This document shows, one piece after another, positions 21,362-31,028 of a DNA stretch of 64,000 bases. Location of the stretch: contig NC_057819.1 of the NCBI RefSeq assembly GCF_910594005.1, positions 125,895,669-125,959,668 of the forward strand. The letters run 5' to 3'. The DNA is from Cervus elaphus (taxonomy: Eukaryota > Chordata > Mammalia > Artiodactyla > Cervidae). The first letter of the stretch is position 1. Each line of letters begins with the position of its first letter. Both the position numbers and the translations under genes were made by a program. Below the pieces are notes generated by a model. The model searched no databases and was not told the DNA's origin. It saw only the letters and a program-made list of their open reading frames with translations.

Positions 21362-22035
21362 TTTTTTGGTTTTAACCCAAATTTTTATTTTTAAGTTTTT
21401 AAAATTTTTTCATTTATTTTTATTAGTTGAAGGCTAATTACTTTACAATATTGTAGTGGTTTTTGCCATACATTGACATGAATCAGCCATGGATTTACAT
21501 GTGTTCCCCATCCCGATCCCTTCTCCCGCCTCCCTCCCCATCCCATCCCTCTGGGTCTTCCCAGTGCACCAGCCCTGAGCACTTGTCTCATGCATCCAAC
21601 CTGGGCTGGTGATCTGTTTCACCCTTGATAGTATACTTGTTTCAATGCTATTCTCCCAGAACATACCACCCTTGCCTTCTCCCACAGAGTCCAAAGGTCT
21701 GTTCTGTACATCTGTGTCTCTTTTTCTGTTTTGCATATTGGGTTATCGTTACCATCTTTTAAAGTTCCATATATATGTGTTAATATACTGTATTGGTCTT
21801 TATCTTTCTGGCTTACTTCACTCTGTATAATGGGCTCCAGTTTCATCCATCTCATTAGAACTGATTCAAATGAATTCTTTTTAATGGCTGGGTAATACTC
21901 CATGGTGTATATGTACCACAGCTTCCTTATCCATTAGTCTGCTGATGGGCATCTAGGTTGCTTCCATGTCCTGGCAATTATAAACAGTGCTGCGATGAAC
22001 ACTGGGGTGCACGTGTCTCTTTCAGATCTAGTTTC
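21362..22035 (-). mobile_element. young 5'-truncated L1, antisense, with TSD
   Basis: It begins with the antisense poly(A) (T-rich, from 21356) and runs through the 3' UTR ('gaatcagccatggatttaca') into the end of ORF2. The target repeat GAAAGAGGAATTTTT is seen at 21346-21360 and again at 22036-22050. Truncation lies just upstream of the last part of ORF2. Confidence 0.93.
21619..21903 (-). pseudogene. L1 ORF2 C-terminal fragment
   Basis: A 94-codon frame beginning MEYYPAIKKN with WMKLEPIIQSEVSQKDKDQY is the conserved C-terminal region of mammalian L1 ORF2p, which in an intact element is the endonuclease/reverse transcriptase driving retrotransposition. The endonuclease and RT domains are absent because the insertion is 5'-truncated, so this is a dead fragment. 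Confidence 0.9.
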
Positions 22036-22210
22036 GAAAGAGGAATTTTTTTTAAAAAAAGATGTTATCTAGGATCATCCCAGACCAGGAATAAAGTGGC
22101 AAGAAGGCTGCAGTCCAGGGAGCAGAGTGATGCCAGTCTCAGATGCTAAGGACCAGGACTGGGGGGAGATGTGCGTGTCTACAAGTGGCATGATGGGAAT
22201 TGGCTTGCTT

Positions 22211-22641
22211 TGTCTTAGTTGTTCAGTGGCAAAGCCCATGTCCAACTCCTTGCAACACCATGGACTGCAGCACGCCGGGCTTCCCTGTCCCTCACATCTC
22301 CGGGAGTTTGCTCAAACTCATGTCCATTGAGTTGGCGGTGTCATCCAACCATCTCACCCTCTGTTACCCCCCTTCTCCTCCTGCCCTCAATCTCTCCCAG
22401 CATCAGGGTCTTTTCCAGTGAGTCAGCCCTTTGCATCAGGTGGCCAAAGTACTGGAGCTTCAGCTGCAGCCTCAGTCCTTCCAATGAATATTCAGGGTTG
22501 TTTTCTTTCAGGATTGACTGGTTTGATCTCCTTGCAGTCCAAGTGACTCTCAAGAGTCTTCTCCAACACCACAGCTCGAAAGCATCAATTCTTCGGCGCT
22601 CAGCCTTCTTTATGGTCCAACTCTCACATCCGTACATGATC
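22211..22641 (-). mobile_element. BovB (RTE) LINE, 5'-truncated, antisense
   Basis: Near-consensus antisense BovB 3' part: 'catggactgcagcacgccgg' near the 3' end, 'atcagggtcttttccagtga', 'ccttgcagtccaagtgactc', up to 'ctctcacatccgtacatgat'. BovB is the RTE-clade LINE that spread horizontally between vertebrates and is abundant in ruminants. No clear TSD seen. Confidence 0.93.
22341..22637 (-). pseudogene. BovB reverse-transcriptase C-terminal fragment
   Basis: A 98-codon frame opening MYGCESWTIKKAERRRIDAF, with ELWCWRRLLRVTWTARRSNQ and LKLQYFGHLMQRADSLEKTL, is the well-known C-terminal stretch of BovB polyprotein downstream of the RT core. Frame drift occurs after GRRRRG. No catalytic core is present. 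Confidence 0.9.
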
Positions 22642-24285
22642 TAAAAAAAAAAGCTCAAGTGTGTGTGGCCAGTTGACTGAGGCCACAGCTGCCTCCTAAG
22701 CTCAGTGTCCCTGAGTCTCCAGCTGTGTCCTTGGGAGAGAGGGATGAGAGTATACAGCTCGCCAGCTAACCTTGGCAGCCCCAGCTTGGCTGTATTTCAC
22801 TGTTATGCCCACCGAGTTTCCTTCTGCTTTCGGAATGGGGAAATTCAGACATCAATCTGGGCTTTCCAAGAAGTTTCGGTTCCACGTTTTTAGCCAGAGA
22901 GGAGGCATGCTGACAGATTCTGCTCACGTGATCCATGGGCTTTCTAGCAACGCAGTAGATCCAAGGTTGCAGGGCTGAACAGGGTGCCTTCTGCTTCTCC
23001 CAGACCATCCTCTCTTTTTCTTTCAAATTTGAACTTTTAAACAAGGCTTTGCCACTTGGTCATGATCAGGCAGTCCTCAGAAGGAAACCCCATTAAACAT
23101 GTTAGTGTGCCGAAGACAATGGCCATGCAAACTCAACTCTGCAAAAAAATATTCTGTTTAATTGATTTTCTAAAAAAAAAAAAAATCTATTATGTTTCTA
23201 TGGGCCTGTCTATTGATTTGCAGCCCCACAGAAGTAATGAAGAAGCTTTGTGATCAATAAGGCCAAAGTGTATCTTACCCTGAATCAGTTCTGCCTGCCC
23301 TTCAGGGATTCAACCAGCAGGCTTCCCCAGACGGTGAGTGTAGTGTGAACAACCTCCTCCACCACGGCTGAGATTTATTTCTATTGGCATAAACATAACA
23401 AATGAAACCCTGATGACTTTTCTTGCTCAGAAAGCCAAGAATATATCACATCAGTCATCAGGAAACACACAAGAACACAATTTGCAAAAAGGAAAAAAAG
23501 AAAAGGAAAACAGTGCATTTTAAAAAACTTGGCACATTAACTCTTTCCTCGTACTTAATTAGGATAATATTTTACACCTTAGTTCTTAGCTGATTTTCTT
23601 TCTTTTCTGTTCTTTACCCCCTCCTTCCCCAATCCAGCTACAGATTGGTTTCACAAGTCTTGGAAGGTTTTTCTGCCTTCGCTGTGAATACCAAGTACAG
23701 GTAATGGCAATTGTGCAGGCTGATAATCCTGAGTAGAACTAACACTGCTATCTTATCCTCTAAAAAAATAATAATGTTGAACGAGATAAGGCCCTTGCAA
23801 TAAGGCACGAATGGAAGCCGGGGAACCACTGCAGACACAGTCAGGCAGCATTGGCTACGGAAAGGAGAGCTCCCTGAACCTGGTAAGTCATCTTGGCTGC
23901 TGTTAATTTCAGAATTTGTCATTTGCATTTTGCCCTTAAACTGGAGGACACCGCCTGAGGCAGATTCTGATCAGATGCTATGCAAACGCATCCTGCTGCT
24001 CTGAGCTGATTTAGGAACAAGCTTTCTTCAGGACTAACCCCTCTGCTGACGGAATGTCCCCTCCTCCAATGAAGTTGGCCGGCCTGGCTGGATGGGTGGG
24101 GGGTATGCACTGTGAAAGGAGGTTGTCAAGGTCTGCAGAGACCAGATTTTGAAGGACTTTGTTTGAGGGCACTGGGGAGCCATAGAGAGATTTAGAGAGG
24201 GGGAGGTGACCAGATGTGTATTTCATAGGCATCCCAGGCTATGGGGCAGGGCCTCCAGTCTTTAGCCCCTCTTTTTGTGCACACA
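22642..24285. other. unique DNA, largest gap without a recognised repeat in this part
   Basis: No exon recognised. 23300-23640 is AT-rich with A-runs ('ggaaaaaaagaaaaggaaaa') and clean TATTGGC/ATAAACA-type motifs, so regulatory function is possible. The minus-strand frame 23638-23928 (96 codons) has no recognised homology. Confidence 0.4.
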
Positions 24286-24289
24286 TGGA

Positions 24290-24470
24290 AATGATGGTGA
24301 TGGTGACAGTAAGCGAACATAGTGGACCAGGCTCGGCCCCAAGTTTTGTTTAATCCTCACACCAACCCTAGCAGGGAGATACTGTTATTCTCTCATTTTA
24401 CAGACCATGAAACTGAGGCACACACAGAAATGTCCCACACGACAGGGGACCATCCCATGAACCACCCTCC
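24290..24470 (-). mobile_element. MIR SINE, antisense
   Basis: 'ttgtttaatcctcacaccaa' and 'attttacagaccatgaaact' then 'gaggcacacacagaaatg' are the antisense MIR core. Confidence 0.85.
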
Positions 24471-25239
24471 CTTGGTCAGGCAGGTATGGAGTTATTCCCT
24501 CCTTTAAGGTTCCCCGGGAATGCATGCTGGATCAGGAGCACCCAAGTGAAGAGCTGTTTAATAGAGGCGTAATAACCTTGACTCAGTTCGAATTTCTATT
24601 CTAAAAAGAAAATCATTGGGGGGAAAATGCAATTGTTAGTAAATGATCTTGCGTGCACATCTTCCAGCAGGTTAAGATGAACCAGTGTGGAGGCCAGGGG
24701 GGCTGTGGGGAGACTGGCAGAGTAAGGAGCAGGGGAGGGATGGAACCCCTGGGGACCCCCAGGACTGCCCTGCCCGCTCCGCTCTGCACCACTGGGAGCC
24801 CAGAGTTCATTCATCGGAAGCAATTCCTGAGCACAGTAGCCTGAAGTGGGCTTAGTGCCAGAGGTTCTCTGAGCTGCACGGTGGAACCCCTGGGCCCCGC
24901 CTAGGCTGTGAAGTCAGGTCTCTGGGTGAGGCCTGGACCTCAGCAGTTTGACCGCCTCAGGTGATTCTATCATCAGCCAGAGCCGAGACTCCTGGGGTTG
25001 ACCCTTAATGTGCTTCAACAGCACCCTTAGGTGTAGTGGCAGCTCTCTGAGAACCTGCAGAGAAAGCAGAGTAGGAGGGGCAAGGAGAGGAGCAAGGGGC
25101 TAAGGGGAGGGGGGAGGAGCCTCAGGGCACATCCCTCTGCTCCAGGCTTGTCTGGTGGATGAAAGGGCCACAAGTGAGGGGCTGTTGGTGGTTGTGTGTG
25201 CCTGGCACAGAGAAGGCACTGAACAACTGTGTGCAGGGT
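24471..25239. other. unique DNA, with a faint L2 trace at the end
   Basis: No gene recognised. 25195-25235 ('gtgcctggcacagagaaggc') looks like a short L2 3' trace. Confidence 0.4.
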
Positions 25240-25740
25240 AAAAAATGGATGGATCGTGATGGGAGGTGAGTAGGGGGAGGTGGAGGTGGGTGGGGAGTGG
25301 TGGGAGGTGGCTGGCTGAACAGTGGATGGGAGGTGGGTGGGGATGGGGGTTGTGTGTGTCTGGTAACTCAGCTGGCAAAGAATCCACCTGCAATGCGGGA
25401 GACCCCCGTTCGATTCCTGAATTGGGAAGATCTCCTGGAGGAGGGCATGGCAACCCACTCTGGTATTTTTGCCTGGACCATCTCCATGGGCAGAGGAGCC
25501 TGGTGGGCTACAGTCCATGGGGTCACAGAGCTGACACAACTGAGAGACTAAGCGCACAGTGACGGGGGTGGGGGGTGGGAGGTGGGTGAGTGGATGAATG
25601 GATAGTGAATGGGGGTGCATAGGGGGAGGTGGGTGGGGGTGGGTGGGTGGGGGGAGAGTGGATGGGAGGTGGGTGGGAGGTGGATGGGGATGGTGGGGGT
25701 GGTGGAAATGGGTGGGGGTGGGTGAAATGGGTGGGGGGGA
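25240..25740 (+). repeat. G-rich minisatellite (GGTGGGTGGGGA-type), split by a SINE
   Basis: Degenerate units of about 10-16 bases built from 'ggtgggtgggg' and 'tggatgggaggt' lie on both sides of a Bov-tA. The right half (25561-25740) has runs such as 'ggtgggtgggtgggggg' that meet the pattern for intramolecular G-quadruplexes. The complementary strand yields the proline/histidine/threonine-rich 275-codon pseudo-frame at 25027-25854. Confidence 0.88.
25359..25553 (+). mobile_element. Bov-tA SINE inside the minisatellite
   Basis: Sense copy, head 'ctggtaactcagctggcaaa', B box 'cgttcgattcc', body to 'cacaactgagagactaagc'. Confidence 0.92.
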
Positions 25741-26583
25741 AATGGCCACCCAGGCTCCCTTAGTGGATGTTTTCACATGGTGAGGTCTTGGGGGCAGAGA
25801 TGGGGAGGTGGCTGAGGATGTGGGATCTTCTGTTCGCTTTGGCCCTGGCTTCACGGGACACGCTCCTGGAAAATGAAAACCATGTCAGTGTAAAATTAGA
25901 GCTTTGACTGAGAGCCAGCCTTGAGCACAATTTGTCTTCGGTTCTTTAACTGAGAGGCTGAAAGAGTCTCAGTGTCCAGAGGGGATCGTTAAGACTTCTG
26001 GTTTCTCGTTCAGCTCTCTGGGTGAAATCCCATCCAAGCGTGGCTGGCTCCCAGCTCTTGAGTTCAGCTTTCTCCTCGGTGGGTTTCCTGGTGAGGACCC
26101 CCAGCACCTCTTTTTCTTCTGCGTCAGAACCCAGCATCTCCTGCTGACCGGGAGCCCCCCACCTCCTTCCTGCCTGGCCTGGCTCCCATCCCCCATTAAG
26201 CTGGGGCCATCCTCCTAAACACTGATCAGCCCCTGATGCTGGACACAATCCGATCAAAATGAAGAGAAAAGGTGAGCTGTCCGTAGCACTAGATTTCATG
26301 GTCACTTGAAAGACCTGCCCTCTGTTCTGAGATTATATCCTTTCTACCTTTTGGCGTTAGAAGATCCTTTGTTTTGTAAAATGATGGTGATGTTGGATGG
26401 CAAATGCTTTACAAATGGTCCTGCCTCTGAGAGTAAGGTGGCCATCCCGGCTCCTTATCTACTTTTCTGTTTTGAAATTTTGCCTGGTGGAGCCATCAGG
26501 GTGTCATCCCCAGGCAAGGGTGCCAAGGGTGGGCCTTCCCCACAGAGGGCTGAGGTTAGGGTGGAGCCACAGGAAAAAGCAGG
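25741..26583. other. unique DNA
   Basis: No repeat or gene recognised. Minus-strand frames (119 codons at 25946-26305) lack known motifs. Confidence 0.4.
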
Positions 26584-26803
26584 GACTTCCCAGCTGGCTC
26601 CATAGTAAAAAAAAAAAAAAACCCACCTGCCAGTGCAGGAGACACAGTAGACATGGGTTCAATCCCTGGGTCAGAAAGAACCCCTGGAGAAGGAAATGGC
26701 AACCCACTCCAGTATTCTTACCTGGAGAATCCCATGGACAGAAGAGGAGCCTGGAGGCTACAGTCTTTAGGGTCACAAAGAATCGGACACGGCTGAGCAT
26801 GCA
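26584..26803 (+). mobile_element. Bov-tA SINE with internal A expansion
   Basis: Sense copy, 'acttcccagctggctccata', B box 'gggttcaatccc', body to 'gacacggctgagcatgc'. The usual 'gtggtaaagaa' after the A box has been replaced by about 15 A residues (26606-26620), an unusual internal homopolymer in the tRNA head that should weaken Pol III promoter geometry. Confidence 0.92.
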
Positions 26804-26879
26804 CATGCAGGAAAGAACTCTGTTCCAGAACCCTGGGGGCCCTTTTGGACACCTGGCTTCCCACCAACCCAGGCATTGG

Positions 26880-27060
26880 AAGGAAAGTCATTTGATGAGC
26901 GCTAATTGAGTAGTTTTCCCTGGAGACTCCTCCAGGCACCTGTCGTCCCCTTCCTCCTATGGCAGAGTAGCCATGACAGGTGGCCTTTGCCTAGCAACCT
27001 GGGGTCCAGTCAAGGAGTCTCCTTATTTTGTACTTAACAGACTCAGATGGCTCTCTGGGA
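26880..27060. promoter_or_regulatory. possible regulatory island with RFX X-box-like motif
   Basis: Repeat-free, with 'gatgagcgctaattgagtag' and TTTGCCTAGCAACC at 26986-26999, two RFX half-sites (TTTGCC / AGCAAC) one base apart. RFX factors bind such X-boxes in ciliary, neuronal and MHC promoters. Confidence 0.3.
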
Positions 27061-27995
27061 GTGCCGGCCTGAGGAGCTGTCCCCAGCAGGGAGGGGACTG
27101 TCCATCTCCAGAGGTCTTTGTGTTAACACAGAGCCTCTATTACAAGAAGCAGCGGTCCCTCCCTGGGACCTGCTGGCATGGTTAAGGCCCTCTCCCGGCA
27201 GTTGCAGGCGTCCCCCAGGTGGCCATCGGGGGATGGGAGAGCCCGTCCTGAGCACAGCCTCCGGGTCACATCTGTCCACTGCCTCCAAGCCCAGCACATT
27301 ATTTCTACTCTTGCACAGTGACCTGAGGCTGGAGGGCTAGGGCTTAGGTTGGGGAGGAGGCGATGGGAAAGCATCCAAGGGGCCTCTTAATGAAAGTGGC
27401 TGCTGGGTTCCCAGCGCTCATGCTAAAAAGAAAAAACGACTATGGGAAACCAGCAATGAAGCGCAGAGGGGAGACTTTCACTTCCATCTGGGACCCTGAT
27501 GCAGTACAGTGTCTATTTTGACAGCACTAGGGATGAGGTTTGGGCTGGGAGTGGGAGAGCAGGGTAGGTCTTTTCAAGCCAAAAGACAGGAACTGTCTCC
27601 ATTCCAAGTCTCCGAGTGACGCTGGCTGGCAATACCCAGGTTTGGGTGTTGGAGGGGGTCTGCTGAGGATGGGGGACCCCGCCTTGGATCACGGAGTCCA
27701 GATGCCCACTCAGGTCCTCAGGTGTGAGCAGCTACTTAACGACTGCACGTATTTGATTTCATCTCATCTTTTTACCTTGGCAGGTGGACTTCATCTCTCC
27801 ATCTTATATTTAGGGAATGGATGCTCGGGGGGTTTCAGACACTTGTTTGGAGATCAGAGCCGGGGTTTGGACCCAGGGCTATTTGCCTCCGAGGTTCCTG
27901 ACCCCTATTCAGGACATTCAGTGACCAAACACATCAGCCCTGGAGGCCGCTGGCTGCGCTTCAGAGGCTGACTCCTCCACCCCAGAGACTGGGAC
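27061..27995. other. unique DNA
   Basis: No exon or repeat recognised. The 143-codon plus-strand frame (27540-27971) has no domain that I recognise. Confidence 0.4.
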
Positions 27996-27999
27996 TTAG

Positions 28000-28135
28000 A
28001 GCCTCTGAGAATCCATTTCCTGTTCCGTAAAATGAGGGAAATACCAGTCAAGTCTTCCCCAGGTTGAAGTGAGGATTCGATGAAAAAAATGTGTGTGAAA
28101 CCCTCAGAGGAGTGCCAGCCTTTACCCGCTCAGCT
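28000..28135 (+). mobile_element. MIR SINE
   Basis: 'gagaatccatttcctgttcc' then 'gtaaaatgagggaaatacca' and 'gtgaggattcgatgaaa' match sense MIRb. Confidence 0.75.
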
Positions 28136-28214
28136 GCCTGAGTTCGGGAATGAGGCTTCTGTTGAAATTTTCTTTAAATAGAGGAGAAATATCCAGACAA
28201 ATGACATCTCGGCT

Positions 28215-28875
28215 CACCACACACACACACACATTTGTATCTATTCACACACATGTACATATATTCATATATGCACATATATTTATAGCTCTCTGTATAT
28301 ATCTCTATACATATATAGATATACATGTCTACTCATATCTATTTATATACACATATTATATATACATATATTCGTATCTATGTATACATACATGTGTATG
28401 TATGAATATATATACACATACATCTATCTATACTTATACATACACACATATGCATATCTATTTTATACACATATATTCATTTAGCCATATATATGTATGC
28501 ACACATATACATATATCATTATATGCATGTATATTTATAACTATGCACACATATACATATATTCATATCTATACATATGCTTATCGCTCTGAATAAGTAT
28601 ACACATACATACACACATTCACATCTATTTATATACTCATATATATTCATACATATATTCATATCTATACATATGTTTATCTATATATGTGTACAAATAC
28701 ATACACACATTCATATCTATTTACATATACATGTATATCCATACATACATATATTCATAGCTATCTGTGCATGATATACTTATATTAATTTATATGCACA
28801 TATATTTATACCTCTATATACACATATATACACATGTGTTCATATCTATCTATATACACATATATACACATACTC
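28215..28875. repeat. large degenerate ATACAC/TATTCATA array
   Basis: About 660 bases of alternating purine-pyrimidine DNA composed of 'cacatatattcatatctat'-like blocks, beginning with a (CA)n run. Blocks such as 'tattcatatctat' recur irregularly, pointing to a decayed longer unit. Frames over it are spurious, tyrosine/isoleucine/histidine-rich readings. Confidence 0.9.
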
Positions 28876-28905
28876 CTCTTGTTTTTCTCTTCTTGGCTGA
28901 AAAGT

Positions 28906-29110
28906 TGGAGGCCTGGTGGCTCAGACAGTAAGGAATCTGTCTGCAGTGCTGGAGACCTGGGTTCGATCTCCAGGCTGGGAAGATCCCTTGGAGAAGGGAA
29001 TGGCTCCCCACCCCAGTATTCTGGCCTGGAGAATTCCATGAACAGAGGAGCCTGGTGGGCTCCAGTCCATGGGGTCAAAAAGAGTCAGACACGACTGAGC
29101 GACTTTCACT
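28906..29110 (+). mobile_element. Bov-tA SINE
   Basis: Sense, 'ggcctggtggctcagacagt', B box 'gggttcgatctcc', body to 'cgactgagcgactttcac', followed by a short 'tactactgctac' tail. Confidence 0.93.
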
Positions 29111-29349
29111 ACTACTGCTACTCTTGCCTAGGAATAACGACAGCACAATGACTTTGAAGCTAAAATCTCTGCTGAAGGAGACGGAAGCTTGGTGGCTTGC
29201 TGGTGTGATGGTGGTCCCTCTCCTCTGGTCACAGACTGGCAACCAAGAGGAGCCTGCATCAGCCCTCGGCTTTCTTTCCCTTCCTCTGGGTCTCTCTGAC
29301 CTGTCAAACCAGCAAATTCACCGGAGAATTTGGAGAAAGATGAACTTGC

Positions 29350-29790
29350 CCGGCACCTAGGAGGCTTAAAAATATGGTAATGCAATTAGCAGCCCCAGCA
29401 ACCTAATGAGGCCTCTCTAAAATGCTGATAAAATACTACTAAAGAAAAATGCTTAAGAGCCTCTTCAAACTTTCCAAAATGTGAAGTGCGTTCTTATGGA
29501 GAAAATGGCAATCTAGTCTCCTTTCTCCAAGGTTCAAGATTAATTAGGGGCTTATTTAGTGCATGAATGAGGAAACAAATGAACTCTTGGATCGCAAAGC
29601 ATTGAAACCAATTTTGTAATCATTTTTTTTTTTTTACACAATTACATTCCTATCATAAAAGTCTTCATTAGACGTTGTCACCAGCTTGTATTGTGTTAGG
29701 GATGTGTTACCACCCTGGGCTTTTGACGAGACAGCATTTCCTCCCCATTAAAGAGGGCTCTTACAACAAAAGCCTTTTCTTTCGTTCCAA
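29350..29790. promoter_or_regulatory. AT-rich repeat-free island, possible conserved enhancer
   Basis: 'ggtaatgcaattagcagccc', 'aagattaattaggggcttat' and 'cctccccattaaagagggct' sit in an otherwise clean, non-repetitive AT-rich stretch between GC-rich flanks. An internal T-run is at 29625-29635. No coding frame of note. Confidence 0.35.
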
Positions 29791-30164
29791 CGGCAAAGGG
29801 CTATAGCTTGGAAGGCTAGTCCAGGCTCCAGGGGGAAACTGCAACTCCCTACTTACCCTCCTCAACCGCCTTTTCTGTAGACCTGGCCTCTCCCCAAACA
29901 GGACAGATCAGTGAGGTGCTGGGTGAATGTATCTGGCTCCCTGGAGGTTCTGTTCATTTTTTCAGCCATCCGTGATGATAAGACAGGCCTGGGGAGGGAT
30001 GTGAGTCCTGCCTACCTCTTTCTTCTCCATTGGGTGGGTGGAAGCCAGGGCTTGGGGTGAGAGGGAGGCCACCATTTGTTGAGAGCATGCGTGTACCTGG
30101 TGCTATTCCAGGTGTTGAAGAGCAAGGGTGGTATCAGGAGAGAGTGATTCACAGTGTGGGCTGG
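29791..30164. other. unique DNA
   Basis: Nothing recognised. Confidence 0.4.
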
Positions 30165-30295
30165 GACTTCCCTGGTGGTGCGATGGTTAGGACTCCAAGC
30201 TTCCAATGAAGGGGCCGAGGGTTCGATCCCTGGATGGGGAACGAAGATCCCACATGCTGCACAGCACAAACAAAAACAAACAAGCAAAAAACCCC
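30165..30295 (+). mobile_element. CHR-2-type SINE
   Basis: 'gacttccctggtggtgcgat', perfect B box 'ggttcgatccc', 'cgaagatcccacatgctg' and an A-rich tail containing 'caaaaacaaacaagc'. Confidence 0.9.
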
Positions 30296-30304
30296 CGCAA
30301 AGTG

Positions 30305-30385
30305 CAGGTCTGGGGTTAAAATGCCTGGGGCCGCTGCAGCTGACCACTTCTTAGCTGCATGATGTTGGATGAATGAACAATATAG
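30305..30385 (+). mobile_element. MIR SINE fragment
   Basis: 'ctgaccacttcttagctgca' resembles the MIR core 'tgccacttactagctgt'. Short and decayed. Confidence 0.4.
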
Positions 30386-30479
30386 GAGCTGCTTCATATA
30401 TGAAAGATAGATAGAGATAGTACCTCCCCTTTCCTCATGGAATGAATGAATGAAACACTGTGTCTAAGAGGATTTAACT

Positions 30480-30640
30480 GAGTGCTTACACCACAGAGTT
30501 CACAATAAAGCACAGCTTTAGTTTAATCATGCAATCTACATGACAAAGCTGCAAGATAAGGTTCTTCTTATGTTACAAATGAGGAAACAGAAGTCCAGAG
30601 ATGTTAATGAATAACTCCAAGGTCATACAAGATGCCTCCT
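30480..30640 (-). mobile_element. MIR SINE, antisense
   Basis: 'atgttacaaatgaggaaaca' then 'gaagtccagagatgttaatg' and 'ccaaggtcatacaagatg' are antisense MIR. Confidence 0.75.
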
Positions 30641-30662
30641 GTCCTGAGGTCCTGAGGCAGAT

Positions 30663-30800
30663 CAGACTCTTTTTTTATCTTGGGTTGTGAGATCTTAGGG
30701 ACTCTTTTTTTATCTTGGGTTGTGAGATCTTAGGGACTGCCTGTGCCCTAGGCAGTGAAAACGCGGAGTCCTAAACACTGGACCACCACGGAAATTCCCC
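30663..30800 (-). mobile_element. CHR-type SINE with a tandem duplication
   Basis: Antisense CHR end 'cggagtcctaaacactggac', 'caccacggaaattcccc'. Its tail-side block 'ttatcttgggttgtgagatc' is present twice in tandem (unit about 35 bases, 30666-30736) and practically identical. Confidence 0.8.
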
Positions 30801-30832
30801 AGACTTGTTTGTATGTTCCATTTCTATAGTTA

Positions 30833-30895
30833 TGGCCTCTGGATCAACCCTCTGGATCAGGCCTCTGGATCAGGCCTCTGGATCAACCCTCATTC
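30833..30895. repeat. short tandem repeat, about 14-base unit
   Basis: 'ggcctctggatca' alternates with 'accctctggatca' four to five times. Confidence 0.85.
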
Positions 30896-30936
30896 TTGCC
30901 ATCTGTGTTAATTTACTCTAAGAAGTACATGTAAAG

Positions 30937-31028
30937 GTTTCCCTGGTGGTGCTAATGGTAAAAAACCCGCCTGCCAATGCAGCAGATGCAAGAGACGTGG
31001 GTTTGAACCCTGGGTTGGGAAGATCCCC
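30937..31028 (+). mobile_element. Bov-tA SINE, 5' half
   Basis: 'gtttccctggtggtgctaat', B-box-like 'gggtttgaaccc', ending at 'gttgggaagatccccagatg'. The rest is absent. Confidence 0.85.

Noticed and set aside
25027..25854. 275-codon minus-strand open frame rich in Pro, His and Thr
   Set aside because: Produced by the complement of the G-rich minisatellite plus an embedded Bov-tA.
28150..28596. 148-codon Tyr/Ile/His-rich frame
   Set aside because: A reading of the degenerate ATACAC-type array.
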